From Tethya wilhelma (Eukaryota; Porifera; Demospongiae; Tethyida; Tethyidae), in the NCBI GenBank assembly GCA_964030475.1, contig CAXIPT010000004.1, positions 1,696,777-1,760,776 on the forward strand: a stretch of 64,000 nucleotides of DNA, in the 5' to 3' direction. This document shows, piece by piece, positions 1-10,542 of the stretch. The notes under the pieces were generated by a model. The model made no database searches. It saw only the letters and a program-made list of their open reading frames with translations, and had not been told where the DNA came from. The position numbers were made by a program, and so were the translations under genes. Each line of letters begins with the position of its first letter. Position 1 is the stretch's first letter.

Positions 1-109
1 CATCAAAATATTGCTGACACAGCAATTTTTTTGTCATTTGATTTACACAGCCAAAAATTTCGAGTACTGATTCGACCCCGAATGCCTTTCGGGGACAGTT
101 TGATATCGA

Positions 110-162
110 TTTACGATGACGTAACAGGCACGAAGAAATTTCGATAACGATACTTTACCGAA
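110..162. other. Label only: see palindrome at 1110-1162
   Basis: Nothing is claimed at these coordinates beyond the enclosing TIR element. The palindrome with direct repeats is listed at its true position, 1110-1162. Confidence 0.05.
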
Positions 163-369
163 TAAACATGATTGGCTCGATCTCGAAGCGAACGGTACTG
201 ATCCAGTACAGGATTCTCAAGGCTGTATCTATCCCGTAACCTCCCGTTGGTAAAACGATAATGGATTTCAGAGCTCGAAACGACAACGAATTTTTACAGT
301 ATCTTTTCAATGCTGAAAAATCGATACTGTACAGATCATGTTATCATGACTCTTGCTCATACGGTATTT

Positions 370-413
370 TAGCCTCTTTCCCAGACCCAAAAAGAGGCCT
401 GGGAACGAGGCTA
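370..413. repeat. Short hairpin (TAGCCTC...GAGGCTA family)
   Basis: An imperfect palindrome begins TAGCCTCTTTCCCAG and ends CTGGGAACGAGGCTA. The same terminal motif bounds larger elements at 27,327-27,956 and 47,539-48,233, and a related one bounds the hairpins at 37,938 and 57,960. It is probably a solo terminal or very short member of that family. Confidence 0.5.
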
Positions 414-859
414 ACGTTATTTGGACTTGAATTCCTCTGTGGTTTGAAGACAGCTGGCTTTGTCCAGTCGAGAGAGCCTCTGAAATTTATAATTTACTAC
501 AGCAGTTGATCTCCCAGCCACATGAATAAATTATGGATGTTTGCCTGATCAAGCAGGTGTGTAGGCACTCTAAATAGACAACAAGCCATTTCTCCGGACT
601 TGAAATCATCATTATGGAAGTGATTAAGCCTCAAGTTGTGCCAAGTGCACTCCACAAGAAAAAAAAATCTTATTTTCTGCTTTCGCTTACTGCGCATGCG
701 CAATCGCGAGCTATAATGTATGACGTAATTACGTAGCAACCTCAAGGGCCAGCGCTCAGAGAAATTTTTGCTTGGGAACACAGAGCAAGGAAACCTCCAA
801 GGTATGAAAGTCTTTTGGCTTAAACAACTTATAATAAGCTTTACCATCTCCATTATTAG

Positions 860-1333
860 GCATTCAGAAGCTAACCTGTGTTGTAAGTGGGAGGTAAGCT
901 AAACTCAATGCTAGTATGCACCACAACAGCAAACATGATTTTTTTTTATTAGGCATTGCATTCTATCCTGAAGCCCATGCAAGTTGGAGGTAAGCTATAG
1001 CTTTGAATTGATAGATAACAACCACTTGACTGCGAGCTGATGCAATACATGTATTACTATTCATGTTTTTAGGCATTCTGAAGCTTATTGACAGCAAATT
1101 ATCGACTTGTGTCCATGCTAGTCTAGTCCTAGGCGGGGTCTAGGACTAGACTATGTCCATGCAAGTTCAGAAAAGGTAAGCTAGCACTAGTAATGAATTG
1201 ACATAAAGATTACTATTGAAGACTTGTATAATGTTACACATACATACAGAAATGGTCAGACAATATCCTGTTAGTACATTCTACATCATCCCGAGACTCG
1301 CTGCAGCTGCTCATCATCTCTCCAGAAATACTG
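860..1333 (+). other. Series of exon-like segments inside the TIR element
   Basis: Segments 860-893, 953-989 and 1073-1175 each follow a TTAG or TTTAG acceptor-like sequence, begin with GCATT, share a GAAG core and end at GGTAAGCT-like donors. A fourth segment, 1250-1333, lies between ACATACAG and GGTAAAAA. The first three are diverged copies of one another. No long reading frame runs through them, so a spliced non-coding RNA, a decayed gene or chance duplication of a splice-like repeat are all possible. Confidence 0.3.
1110..1162. repeat. 35-bp palindrome flanked by 9-bp direct repeats
   Basis: A perfect inverted repeat (14-bp arms TAGTCTAGTCCTAG at 1119-1132 and its complement at 1140-1153, 7-base loop) is bracketed by the direct repeat TGTCCATGC at 1110-1118 and 1154-1162. 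The exact direct repeats suggest an inserted micro-element with a 9-bp target duplication. Confidence 0.65.
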
Positions 1334-1805
1334 GTAAAAAATAATTCAGTACATTGGTAAAGAAATGATTTTCATTAATGCCTTGTTTTACAACAGATCA
1401 CTGTACACTACTATACAGCACCTAATTGGCCAAACTGGAGGAGAAAGAAACCTTCAAACCTGACTTTCCACTTCTGTAAACTGCCAGTTCAACAAACTCA
1501 AATTGCCAACTGTGTGCTGTAAATCTCTTATGTTGTTTGTCACATTTTTCAATGTAAAATTATATTTTTGCCTTCAAACGAAACAGTAATGTAATCATAA
1601 AACTGATACAATACCGATGCTACAACAGTGCTAAAACAGTGCATGTATTTACGATCACGAAACAGCACCGAATGTTACATCACTGATACGGGGTGCTGCA
1701 AGCGCTGCCCCAAGTGCCCGAATCGATTAAAAATTCATATCCCGATTTAGTACTGTTATCGTTCCCGTTTCGGGACCGAATTTTCTCAAAATTTTTGGCT
1801 GTGTA

Positions 1806-2273
1806 TTCTTGTATTATTCTCAGACACAAACATTATTTTAGTACATAAATTCATCAAATAAAAATTTAATAACATCCAAAGTCCTTGGTGAGAGTTCACA
1901 CCCCCAATAATTAGCAAATTTTCATTTTCTTTTTACATACAATTGTTGTAATGCATCGATAATCATAATTATGCAGTTTTCTAATGAAGATTAGCAATTA
2001 ATTCTATTGGCTTTTAGTCTTAACCCCAAAAGCGCCCAGCAGTTCAGTTTTTTGGGCATTTTAAGCAATGTAAGTTTTCACAACACTGAGAATTTACCTA
2101 TTATTCCTAAAGTACAGCCTATTATTCTCACAGAATCAATGTGTACCTATTATTCTCAACTCAAATTATTTCGGGAATAATTTGCCAAGATCCATCGATC
2201 CTTGGCTATATTATATAGTGTGTAGGTTTTAGAATCTGGTACAGACTCCCCTATACCTGACTGCCCCTTGCAG
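1806..2273. other. Intergenic or intronic stretch, no gene seen
   Basis: AT-rich sequence. The motif CCTATTATTCT recurs at about 2097, 2117 and 2148 and resembles the inner part of the hAT-like MITE at 19,098, so a degraded copy may be present. It ends in the acceptor-like CCCCTTGCAG just before the first exon of unit 1. Confidence 0.4.
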
Positions 2274-5200
2274 GTGGTGACCCCCTCTATTGACTCCCTC
2301 CTATGTCAGAAGCAGCTCATAGAACCATGCAAGATGTTGGCCTTAGCTGTAAAGAAGGTTCTGTTGGCTGCTCAGGCGGCCCATGGTGATAAGGATGCCC
2401 TAAGAGACCTTAGAGCAGCAGCTGCAGCTGTCACTAAGACTCTCAACAGCCTCACACAGCAGATTAAGGACCTGTGGCTGGTGGATGTGGCTACCAACAG
2501 ACAGAAAGAAGACGAATTGAAACCAGGTATACCAGGCCCAATAATTATTGCTCTGCCCACATCCATGCAAGGTCATGCTATACATTCTATATCTCCTCTC
2601 TCTGTGTGTATATATTGTAGTCTCAGTTTGCGTCTTGCTATATCTGATCTAGTTCTAGACTTTTAGCTTTGTATTATGTCATGTACTATGTTCAACAAAT
2701 TTGTTGCCCAAAAATCCTGGAATGGACTGTTTGATCTAAAGTCTGTAAAGCTTGCTAATGTTCATGTACTTGATGCTGTAAGCCTGTAATGCACAATGCC
2801 ATCCATGGGCATAAATTTAAATATCACGTCTCTATATTTCTATTATTAGCTAAGGAAGAAGAAGACCAAAGGCACTATGAAGCCTATCAACAAGCCTTAC
2901 AAGATGGTCTGAGCATAGCTATCAAATATCTAAAGCTCCTAATGATCGGACCACCACGTGCTGGTAAAACTTCACTGAGGAGACGTTTGATTGGGGAAAT
3001 AATCAACCTCATTGACCAAGCTATTCAGCAGCCGAGTACTGGTACAGTCGATGCTCACAACATTGTTGTGAAGCTAGCTGAAGAGAAAATGACTAGTGAA
3101 TCAGCTGCCATCTCCGAGAATACATGGAGAGTTGTTGGAAGTGATGGTGCAGAGAAGACCGATTTGGATGAAGAGTTACACCTTCTTTATCAGTTTATCA
3201 GTGAGGGAAGCGTAAGAAGATATAAAACCGAATCAGCACAGGATAAACCACAACCAGTGGAAGATGAAAATGCTCATTATCAAGGAAGGGATTTAGCTTC
3301 GGCAGAGCTATCACAAGAAGCACTTTTTACTAACTTGAATACTTCAGAAACAGACGTGCATGTTGTCAGCATAGCAAAATCTGATCAGTGTGAAATAATA
3401 ACAGATGATTCTATACCAGATCCTATTGATCCTGAAGTGGAAAGAGCATTCCAAACATTCAATAATGTTCTGAAATCCCGTGCCGGTCAACAGCAAGTAA
3501 GAGTCCTACTGGAGAAGACCATCCTACTCAACATGGTGGACACTGGTGGGCAACCTGCCTTCATCGAGATGTTACCCATGTTGACAATTGGCCCAGCTCT
3601 CTACCTCATCTTTCTTCGTCTGGATCAAGAGTTGAAGCAAAGGTACAAGATCAAGTATGTCAGCGAAGATAATGAAGAGGTGTCCCTCGGTGAGTCCTCC
3701 TACACCTTTCAAGAAGTCATCTTTCAGGTTCTATCAAGCATAGCCTGCTTTGGATCTGACACCAGCTCCACTACAAGTGTACCAGAAAGAAAACAGATCA
3801 CTTCTCAGCAATCCCAGGCTGCAATGCTAGTTGGTACGTACAAAGACAAGCTTGAAGGCAGTCCAGAAGAAAAGCAATTTAAAGTCAAGCAAATAGACAC
3901 AGTGCTACGGAAAGAGCTAAAGGAGATTTTAGAGACAGATCTGTTTGAAACAGACTGGAATCTCTTACAATATGCTTCCAATGACCAACTCATGTTTGAT
4001 GTGGACAACATGGAAGGTGGTGAGGATGAAATTAAAAGGATTCAAAAACGAATTGAAGAAGTTATTCTACACAATTTCAGTGAGGTTCCCATTCCAGCTT
4101 CCTGGCTCATGTTTGGTCTCTTCCTTCGAAGAATGGGCAAAGCCACCATCAGCTTGTCTCAATGTGAAGAAATCGCTCATCAACTTCATGTAAATGATGT
4201 CCAAGAAGCAATATGGTTCTTACACCATTGCATTGGAGTGCTGATGTACTACCCTGATGTAGAGGAGCTGAAAGACACAGTGATATGTGATCCACAGATA
4301 GTGTTTGACAGTGTAACGGAGCTCATCTTAAACACATTCAAGTTTGGGCCTGTAGGAAAAGCTGCATGTGATAAGTTCAATCAAGCAGGCCAGTTTCGCT
4401 TCAATGACATCCAGAAACTTTCAAAGAACTTGAAAAGTGGCATCCTCCCTTTACCACAGCTTGTTAAGCTTCTTGAACACCTCTATATCATAGCCCGTAT
4501 CTTTCCAGAAGAAAGTGGTGCTGCTTTACCTCATTTAGAATGTGCGCTTGAAGTCTGTGATGAAAATGTTGTTTACTTTATGCCTGCTGTTCTTCCATCA
4601 GCCCAAGAAAGTGATCTCAAAGTGTCCCACAGTCCTGGTGATCCTGCTCCCCTCCTGATCCGTTTCAAGAGTGATATTGTACCATTTGGTGTTTTTTGTG
4701 CCTCCATAGCTAGTTTAGTTCCTCGAAAGAAACTAGGTTGGACTCTCATGGAACCACAGCGATCAACATCAGGTACACAAGGAGATAGTTTTGAACCCTT
4801 GTGTACAAGTTTGTACAAAAACTGCGTCACATTTCGTGTAAATCGATACAGTGGAAGCTACGACATCACATTAATCTCGAAGCCAAAGCGATATGAAATT
4901 CATATTCAGACTATTACTCCCCCTTTGGATAGACCACGTCACTACATCTGTCAACATGTGCTGAATACAGTGTGTCAAACCTTTGATGATGTCATCACCA
5001 AAATGAAACACAAGCTGTTCCTGTCCTCCTCAAATTCCATAACTCGCTCTCCTTACGAACTAGGATTCCAGTGCCCACTCCACCCTGATGAGGAGCACAT
5101 GGCTGTCTGTAGGCCTTACCCTGACCAGGTTGATTCCTCTCTATCAGCAGCTGAACAATGGTTTGCCTATTTCAAAAATAACACAACTCTTTTGTGCCTC

Positions 5201-5824
5201 GATCGAAATGTGGTTGTAAATCTTCTGGACACTCAACCTCGTGATACCCAGTCAATGAATCCTCAGGCTGGTGATGCTAGCTTCAAAGGTGAAAAGAAAG
5301 GACAAGAGAATTCTCAGGCAAGAGGAGTACTGAGCGTTGAAGACAACTATGGGCTGTGGATTGAAGTTGGCAAGTCAATTAATAATAATAATTAAGCTAA
5401 CATAATTACTATAGGTAATTAACTATAGTATTACAGTACATGTGCACATTTTGATTTTCAGAGAGTGTATTTATATGACAATAATAATTATTATTATTAT
5501 TTCTCTTTTTTTATAGTCGTATCCCCTGCTAAACCTCTCACCTACTTAAATATCACAACTGCTCTCCACTCTCTGATTGACTGGCATAGACTGGGAGTGA
5601 TGCTGGGAATAGAGAAACACACTCTGGACTCAATCAGGATCGATTACAGAGAGTTTGGGACATCAAGACAGCGAGATGAACTCATTGATGAGTGGCTTCG
5701 CAGTGACACTCAAGCTTCATGGGGTAAACTGAGTAGGGCTCTTGAGGATATGGGAGAGAGGGTGCTGGCCTCACAGATAAACACCAAGTATGACTGCACT
5801 CATCACACACAGTATAGTACATAG
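2274..5824 (+). CDS. Unit 1: helical-bundle/Roc-COR/Death protein, 5' partial
   Basis: Three exons join in frame: 2274-2526, 2850-5369 and 5517-5824 (1026 codons; start codon not found). The first exon encodes an Ala/Leu-rich helical segment resembling talin/vinculin-type bundles, then WLVDVATNRQKEDELK, which aligns with the linker exon of the Kelch units. The second exon has a P-loop GPPRAGKT, DTGGQPAF (G3) and VGTYKDKL (G4-like), then a COR-type region (PASWLMFGLFLRR; VICDPQIVFDSVTE). The last exon is a Death domain of class DD1. The exon 2 donor is GC (G|GCAAGTC at 5370) where relatives have GTAAGTC; reading through would give a short tail without the Death domain. It is the only unit here lacking nearby Kelch exons. 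Signalling by GTP-regulated Death-domain assembly is inferred from the families. Confidence 0.8.
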
Positions 5825-6372
5825 AAAGGATTTGAATTTAATATCCATACTATATAGTCATGCATTACTTTTGTACAATAATTTTTGTTTATAATAATAT
5901 TATTATAATGCTCATATATATCTAACTCTATTGTAACTATAGCGCACATTTAAATTATCCAATTGTTTTTATTTACTCAAACTTTACTTACATTATAATA
6001 CATACATAGTCAAGTTTACTGTTTTGTTACATAGCAGTACGTCACGTGCGTGCACTGTTAATTCCCTAGAGCTTTGCAGATCTTTCTTTCATACTCATTA
6101 AATTTTTGTTGTGTTATCAGTGTTTGGATCGATGCAAAGAGTTAACTGATTTTAATAATTATTGGGAAAAGTACGAGAAGTATTGTCATAATGTTTGCAT
6201 GAAATGAAGCTAGCAATCAACAAAGGTAAAAAACAAAATCACTCGGAATAAACATAGAGAATTAATTTGCACAACAAGAATATTATACTCCTTCATCATT
6301 GTCCCATATGTACCATAACACAACGTTGCATGTGCATACTTTAAACTCAGTAAACCATTGACCTGATCAATG
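5825..6372. other. Convergent intergenic spacer
   Basis: AT-rich sequence between the 3' end of unit 1 (+) and the 3' end of the TRF-like gene (-). It should hold both 3' UTRs. No coding or repeat structure is recognisable. Confidence 0.4.
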
Positions 6373-7259
6373 CTACCATTGTCTCCCGCGATCTCGAGGT
6401 CCACCCATGTTCCTCCACTTGTCCTTCAGGTGGACGTTGGTACGATACTCTGAAAACGGATACTCGGCCAAAATCTTCTTCCATTTTCCCTCTCCGTATT
6501 TCTGCACCCCGGCTCTGAGGAAGCCCACCTCGTCCTGGGTCCATGGCACCTTAGGGGGTTTGATGTCTGGTCTCGGCTGGTGGAGCTTCTCCTTGTTGAA
6601 GTTGAGAGTCAGACGAGGGAGCTGGGCTGAGAGCAGTATCATATTATTATGTTCATATTGTACAAAATCTGCATGCAATGTCATGCATGTGCACAAAATA
6701 AAGTTTGAGTTTAGTTTTTATGGAAAAATCAGCATCGGACTGTTGCAATATTGTCACACTGATATGCAAGCATAAAAAGAAACTTCCAGTAAACTGCAAA
6801 TGCATATAAATAAATTATTATTTGGAAAGAGCGATTCACCGATGCTAAAACTACACTTGATTTCACACACTTTGTGTGCCACAAAGCTTAGTCTCTAGCA
6901 TTATAATACCATATAGTGGGAAATTTCGTGGTGGAAAATTTTTGCGAATTTCGCGGTTAGCCAGCTTTCCGCGAAAATTTCCCCTACGAAATTTGTAAGG
7001 TATGTGGTCGTCACATAATGTTGAGACGCAATCCACGAAAAATTCCCTGCAAATTTCTATTTAAGATGAAAACGCAAAAATTTTCCCCCACGAAAATTTC
7101 CCCCTATACGGTATAGCTTGTGACTGCCAGCATGAAATACCTGGTAGTGTCTTGGCAGGAGTTGAACATGCTGATGAGGACTGGTCTGTTTCAACTGATT
7201 GCAACTTCTTGGAGAGCTCTTCCAGTCTACCTCGAATTGTAGTCCTACACACAGAGCAN

Positions 7260-7353
<94 letters not shown>

Positions 7354-9809
7354 TATTGTCACTATTGTCATCAAATAATGTGTCATGTTTACACATAATA
7401 TTGCTCGAAGTAAACAATTAACAAAAACAAATACTTATTCAACGTGGTATCAACAGATCTGGCATAAAAAAAGGGTCAAGCTTGAACATACATATTGTAC
7501 AATAGTTGACAATGTTGTGGACTTTCAAATCAAATCATATCCCCCCCTTCCTTCTCTCCTTCACATTCATATACCCCATACCCCACACCCACATGTAATA
7601 GTTGTACTATGGTTTTTCAGGGTGTATGGGATTTGTAACCTGAGGGCTGTAGCTATAATGGAATTCACGAGGGCGAAGCCCGAGGGATTCCATTTTAGCT
7701 ACAGCACGAAGGTTACAACCCATACACCCTGAAAAACCATAGTACAGCTGGCTTGTACCATGGTATAGCTTGTTCAGATGTACTTATACAAACAAGAGGG
7801 TGTATTGGCTCATACACCCTAGGTTGTGTATGACTTCAAAGGTTTGGATAGGGTATATGAGTATTGTATCAGCTGCTTTTCCTTTGATGTGTAGCTTAAC
7901 CATGGTACAAATACCCATATACCCTCTAAGCTCACATCCTCATACCCCACACCCACTCATATCCTTATACCCTCACATCCACATACCTCATACCCAACAC
8001 TCACATACACCCTATACCCTCATATCCTTATACCCTCACACCCACTCATACCCCATACCCTCATACTCTCATAGTTCACACCCTTATATACCCTCATACC
8101 CACTTATACCCCATACCTCATACCCACTTATACCCCATACCCTCACACTCTCATACGTTCACATCCTTATATACCCTCATACCCTCACACACTCACTGCA
8201 ATGCACACCTTCTCTTCTTTGCATGAGGTTGAAAGTCATTAGAATCGTCTTCAATTGAGTTAGACCACTCTACTATGTCATCTTTATGTGGCTTCATAGG
8301 ACCTACAGTATAGTTAGTAGTTAACACAGAGGAGTGATGAGACAGGTGAACACATGTAGCCAGGCAACCTAAGACGATATCTGCAGCTAGTAAGATCAAA
8401 CTGAACGAGTTTGTGAGCTACTATCTCTAAATAGTGCCCATGGAAAAAAAAGTACAAGTATGAGCACATTATGAGGTCACTATAGAAATGACAAATGCTC
8501 CATGCCATGCACCAAATTTGTCAACAAAGCTAAAACTTTAAAACTTTCTGTACTTACTTTTTTTGCTCTTATTCGGCACCATTCTCTTCCTAGTCCCACC
8601 ACTGCTCTCCTCTTCTTCCCCTTCTTCTATTCCAAAGATCACCAGCTTATCATACATTTCACCCTCTCCAGTCCACCCACCCCCATTGCTAGGACCTGGG
8701 CCATCATCACTGCCATTCTTTGAGCCTCCTTCACCAAGCTGATCATCACCGTCGTCGTGGTGCTGGTTACCATGGTTACCACTATGACCAGCTGTAATGA
8801 CAGATTCTGAATTATCCTCTGAGGACTCGTTAGTGTCGTCCCTGAGTCTCAGTTGGAGAGGGTCGTCAGTGGCGTCCGACGTGCCATTGTCATTGTCACC
8901 ATCACTACCAGAGGCTCCACCCACTGGTCCGTCGTAATCAGGGTTACTGTCTGCATGTAATAAGTATGGGTCAGTACATCATACAGTTAATGGCTGGAAA
9001 ATGACTTTTAAGGATTATTATAACACAATTAGCAGAAAATGAATACCAATCTGTGATTTTGAGCAAATGGGAGCAAAATTTATAAATGGAATAGAGCTTA
9101 CCCAGATGCTTTACACTCTTACACTAAACTGAGGGAGTGGCCTCAGTACAAGGCTAATCTGGTTATTCTACCAGGAGATTTTGAGGTTACTCTGGATTTA
9201 ATTTGCTACCATATAGCAGGTAAACTTGGCGAGAATTAAATTTGGCGAATTGGGGAATCGTGACGACCATTACCAATTCAAGAACAAAAACCACATACAG
9301 GTAGCGCTAGCTTTAGCAGTTTTTAGCACAAAATTAATAGACTCTCTACTGTCCTACTACTGCAGTCTAAAAGCTCGCAAGGTTCGTTGTTTGTAATTAG
9401 AGCAGGTTTTTCACCTCCAAAATTGAGCTTGGAACTGAATTCGCCAAATTTTAAGCCCGCCAAATTTACCCGCTATATGGTATACACTTGGATCGCTAAA
9501 CTTGACTCTCTAATTCTACGCACTCTGATACAGTTTTGATTTACAATCAAAAAGTTTTTGTATATTAAATGTAATTTAAAAAATATAGAGTATATCCATT
9601 CAGTAATTCCTTCACACACCTGTAACTCGCACAGGAACACTATCAGTCGTACTACGTGTGCCGGTAGAAGGTCCCACAGTGACCCCTCCCTCAGACTGAC
9701 CACCATGGCTGGCAGAGACCGCGGTAGGGGAGGTTGGAACTAACTGACTGAGTAGCTCAGGAGAATTAGTCACTTCTGCATCTGGCTCCATTACCAGCTT
9801 GATAAACTC
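6373..9809 (-). CDS. TRF-like telobox Myb protein, 3' part
   Basis: Exons on the minus strand: 9809-9620 (starts phase 0 after TACTATACAG), 8950-8558, 8302 to about 8207, and 6626-6373 with the stop. The first three junctions keep frame (phase 1). The donor of the third exon is uncertain: AGGT|GTGCAT keeps frame but is weak, and a further small exon may exist. The last exon encodes a C-terminal Myb/SANT domain: VPWTQDEVGFLRAGVQKYG, WKKIL, then VHLKDKWRNM, the telobox signature of TRF1/TRF2-type telomere-repeat binders. The 8.6-9.0 kb exon is low-complexity and acidic (many D, G, S, N), followed by the NLS-like PHAKKRR. The TRFH dimerisation domain expected upstream is not visible, so the 5' exons are missing or not recognised. 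Confidence 0.72.
6907..7115. mobile_element. MITE with TACCATATAG/CTATACGGTA ends
   Basis: Inverted ends TACCATATAGTGGGAAATTT and AAATTTCCCCCTATACGGTA enclose about 210 bp of AT-rich sequence. The 'TATAGCGGG' end is shared with the elements at 9,207, 20,229, 21,217, 29,747, 33,749 and 61,159. Non-coding. Confidence 0.6.
7259..7349. repeat. (GT)n microsatellite next to a single N
   Basis: About 90 bp of GT dinucleotides follow an N at 7259. The sequence just before the N (about 7150-7258) reads on the minus strand as RGRLEELSKKLQSVETDQSS and could be a small exon of the TRF-like gene, but splice sites do not resolve. Confidence 0.85.
7605..7744. repeat. 140-bp near-perfect hairpin
   Basis: The left arm starts TACTATGGTTTTTCAGGGTG and the right arm ends CACCCTGAAAAACCATAGTA; the arms stay complementary to a short centre near 7670. 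This is a foldback MITE, lying in a TRF-like gene intron. Confidence 0.7.
7905..8190. repeat. Degenerate CATACCC/ATACCCTC simple repeat
   Basis: Repeated units such as CATACCC, CATACCCTCA and CATACCCCATACCC fill this stretch, with similar sequence before the hairpin (7554-7594). One strand is strongly pyrimidine-rich. It ends about 15 bases before the third exon of the TRF-like gene. Confidence 0.65.
9207..9484. mobile_element. MITE, TATAGC(A/G)GG-end family
   Basis: Starts TACCATATAGCAGGTAAACT and ends in its near-complement AATTTACCCGCTATATGGTA. Inner arms 'TTGGCGA' and 'TCGCCAAATTT' are shared with 29,747 and 61,159. It lies in a TRF-like gene intron. Confidence 0.65.
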
Positions 9810-10542
9810 CTGTATAGTATTGTATAAAAAGGCGGGGTTAAGTTTCAAAATCAAAAGCAAGTAAAATGTCCTGCATGCAGTATTTGTATAGTTAGCCCAT
9901 AATCAAAAATACTAGGCGTTATACTCTAGCAGTTGCAGGATCTATTAGTCCATTCTGGAGTTGATTTGGTGCATGTTGCCACCAATGTTATGCTGAAGCA
10001 TTCATATTGTTAAAGTATGGTATGAAGTGTTGGTATGTATGCAGGCGAACTATGTAAGAATGAAAGTCTTTTAGCATAAAATGATTCAAAAGTAGCTGTT
10101 AATTTTGTCTAGTCTTGTCCAAAAACATTAAATGGTACTTCAGAGGAGGTATATACTGTATGACACTGGAGTGTTGGTTACTCCCAATGAGTGCAGAGGA
10201 GTATTGTGGTCATGTGATTGGAATGTAATTAAGGGCCTTGCCAGCTCAGCAATTGACAATGACAACAGACTGTTATTTTACTGCAAGGTGTTACTGTATA
10301 ATTGAATGTTTGAGGTGTGCCCAGTTACTCTACTTGTTAGTTTAGAGCTTTAATTAGTTGACCATAAAATTTAATTTTTGTGTTTCAGGGCTTAGCAGAA
10401 AAAATCCCTCCACATAATAATTAACATACAGAGCAACACAAAGGCAAGGAGTGACCATACTAACACGAAGATGCAAAGCTGAACATGCTAGTATCAGTTT
10501 GAAGAGCCTCTCATTTTGAAAATTAATAATAAAGAGTTAACA
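9810..10542. other. Spacer between divergent genes, no gene seen
   Basis: No further exon of the TRF-like gene (-) and no earlier exon of the CD225-like gene (+) is convincing here. The stretch is AT-rich. If the TRF-like gene continues 5', its exons lie farther off or are unrecognisable. Confidence 0.35.

Larger units (their letters stand above)
46..1803. mobile_element. TIR-bounded DNA element with TA target duplication
   Basis: The ends match in inverted orientation: CACAGCCAAAAATTT at 46-60 and its reverse complement at 1789-1803, each flanked outside by TA (44-45 and 1804-1805). Just inside both ends are further related CCCGAA- and AACGATA-containing stretches. No transposase is recognisable on either strand, so this is a non-autonomous element or an old deletion derivative. 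The TA duplication would suit a Tc1/mariner-like mobiliser, but the family is not identified. It encloses the exon-like repeats at 860-1333 and two smaller palindromes. Confidence 0.6.

Noticed and set aside
261..509. 82-codon frame at the left end of the TIR element
   Set aside because: Spans the short hairpin at 370-413 and lacks any recognisable motif; typical of a chance frame.
7057..7421. Frames translating as TH or CV repeats
   Set aside because: They are translations of the (GT)n microsatellite; the same applies at 32,412-32,738 and 48,802-49,143.
7770..8258. 162-codon plus-strand frame rich in HPYPLIP
   Set aside because: Produced by the CATACCC simple repeat; it overlaps a supported minus-strand exon.
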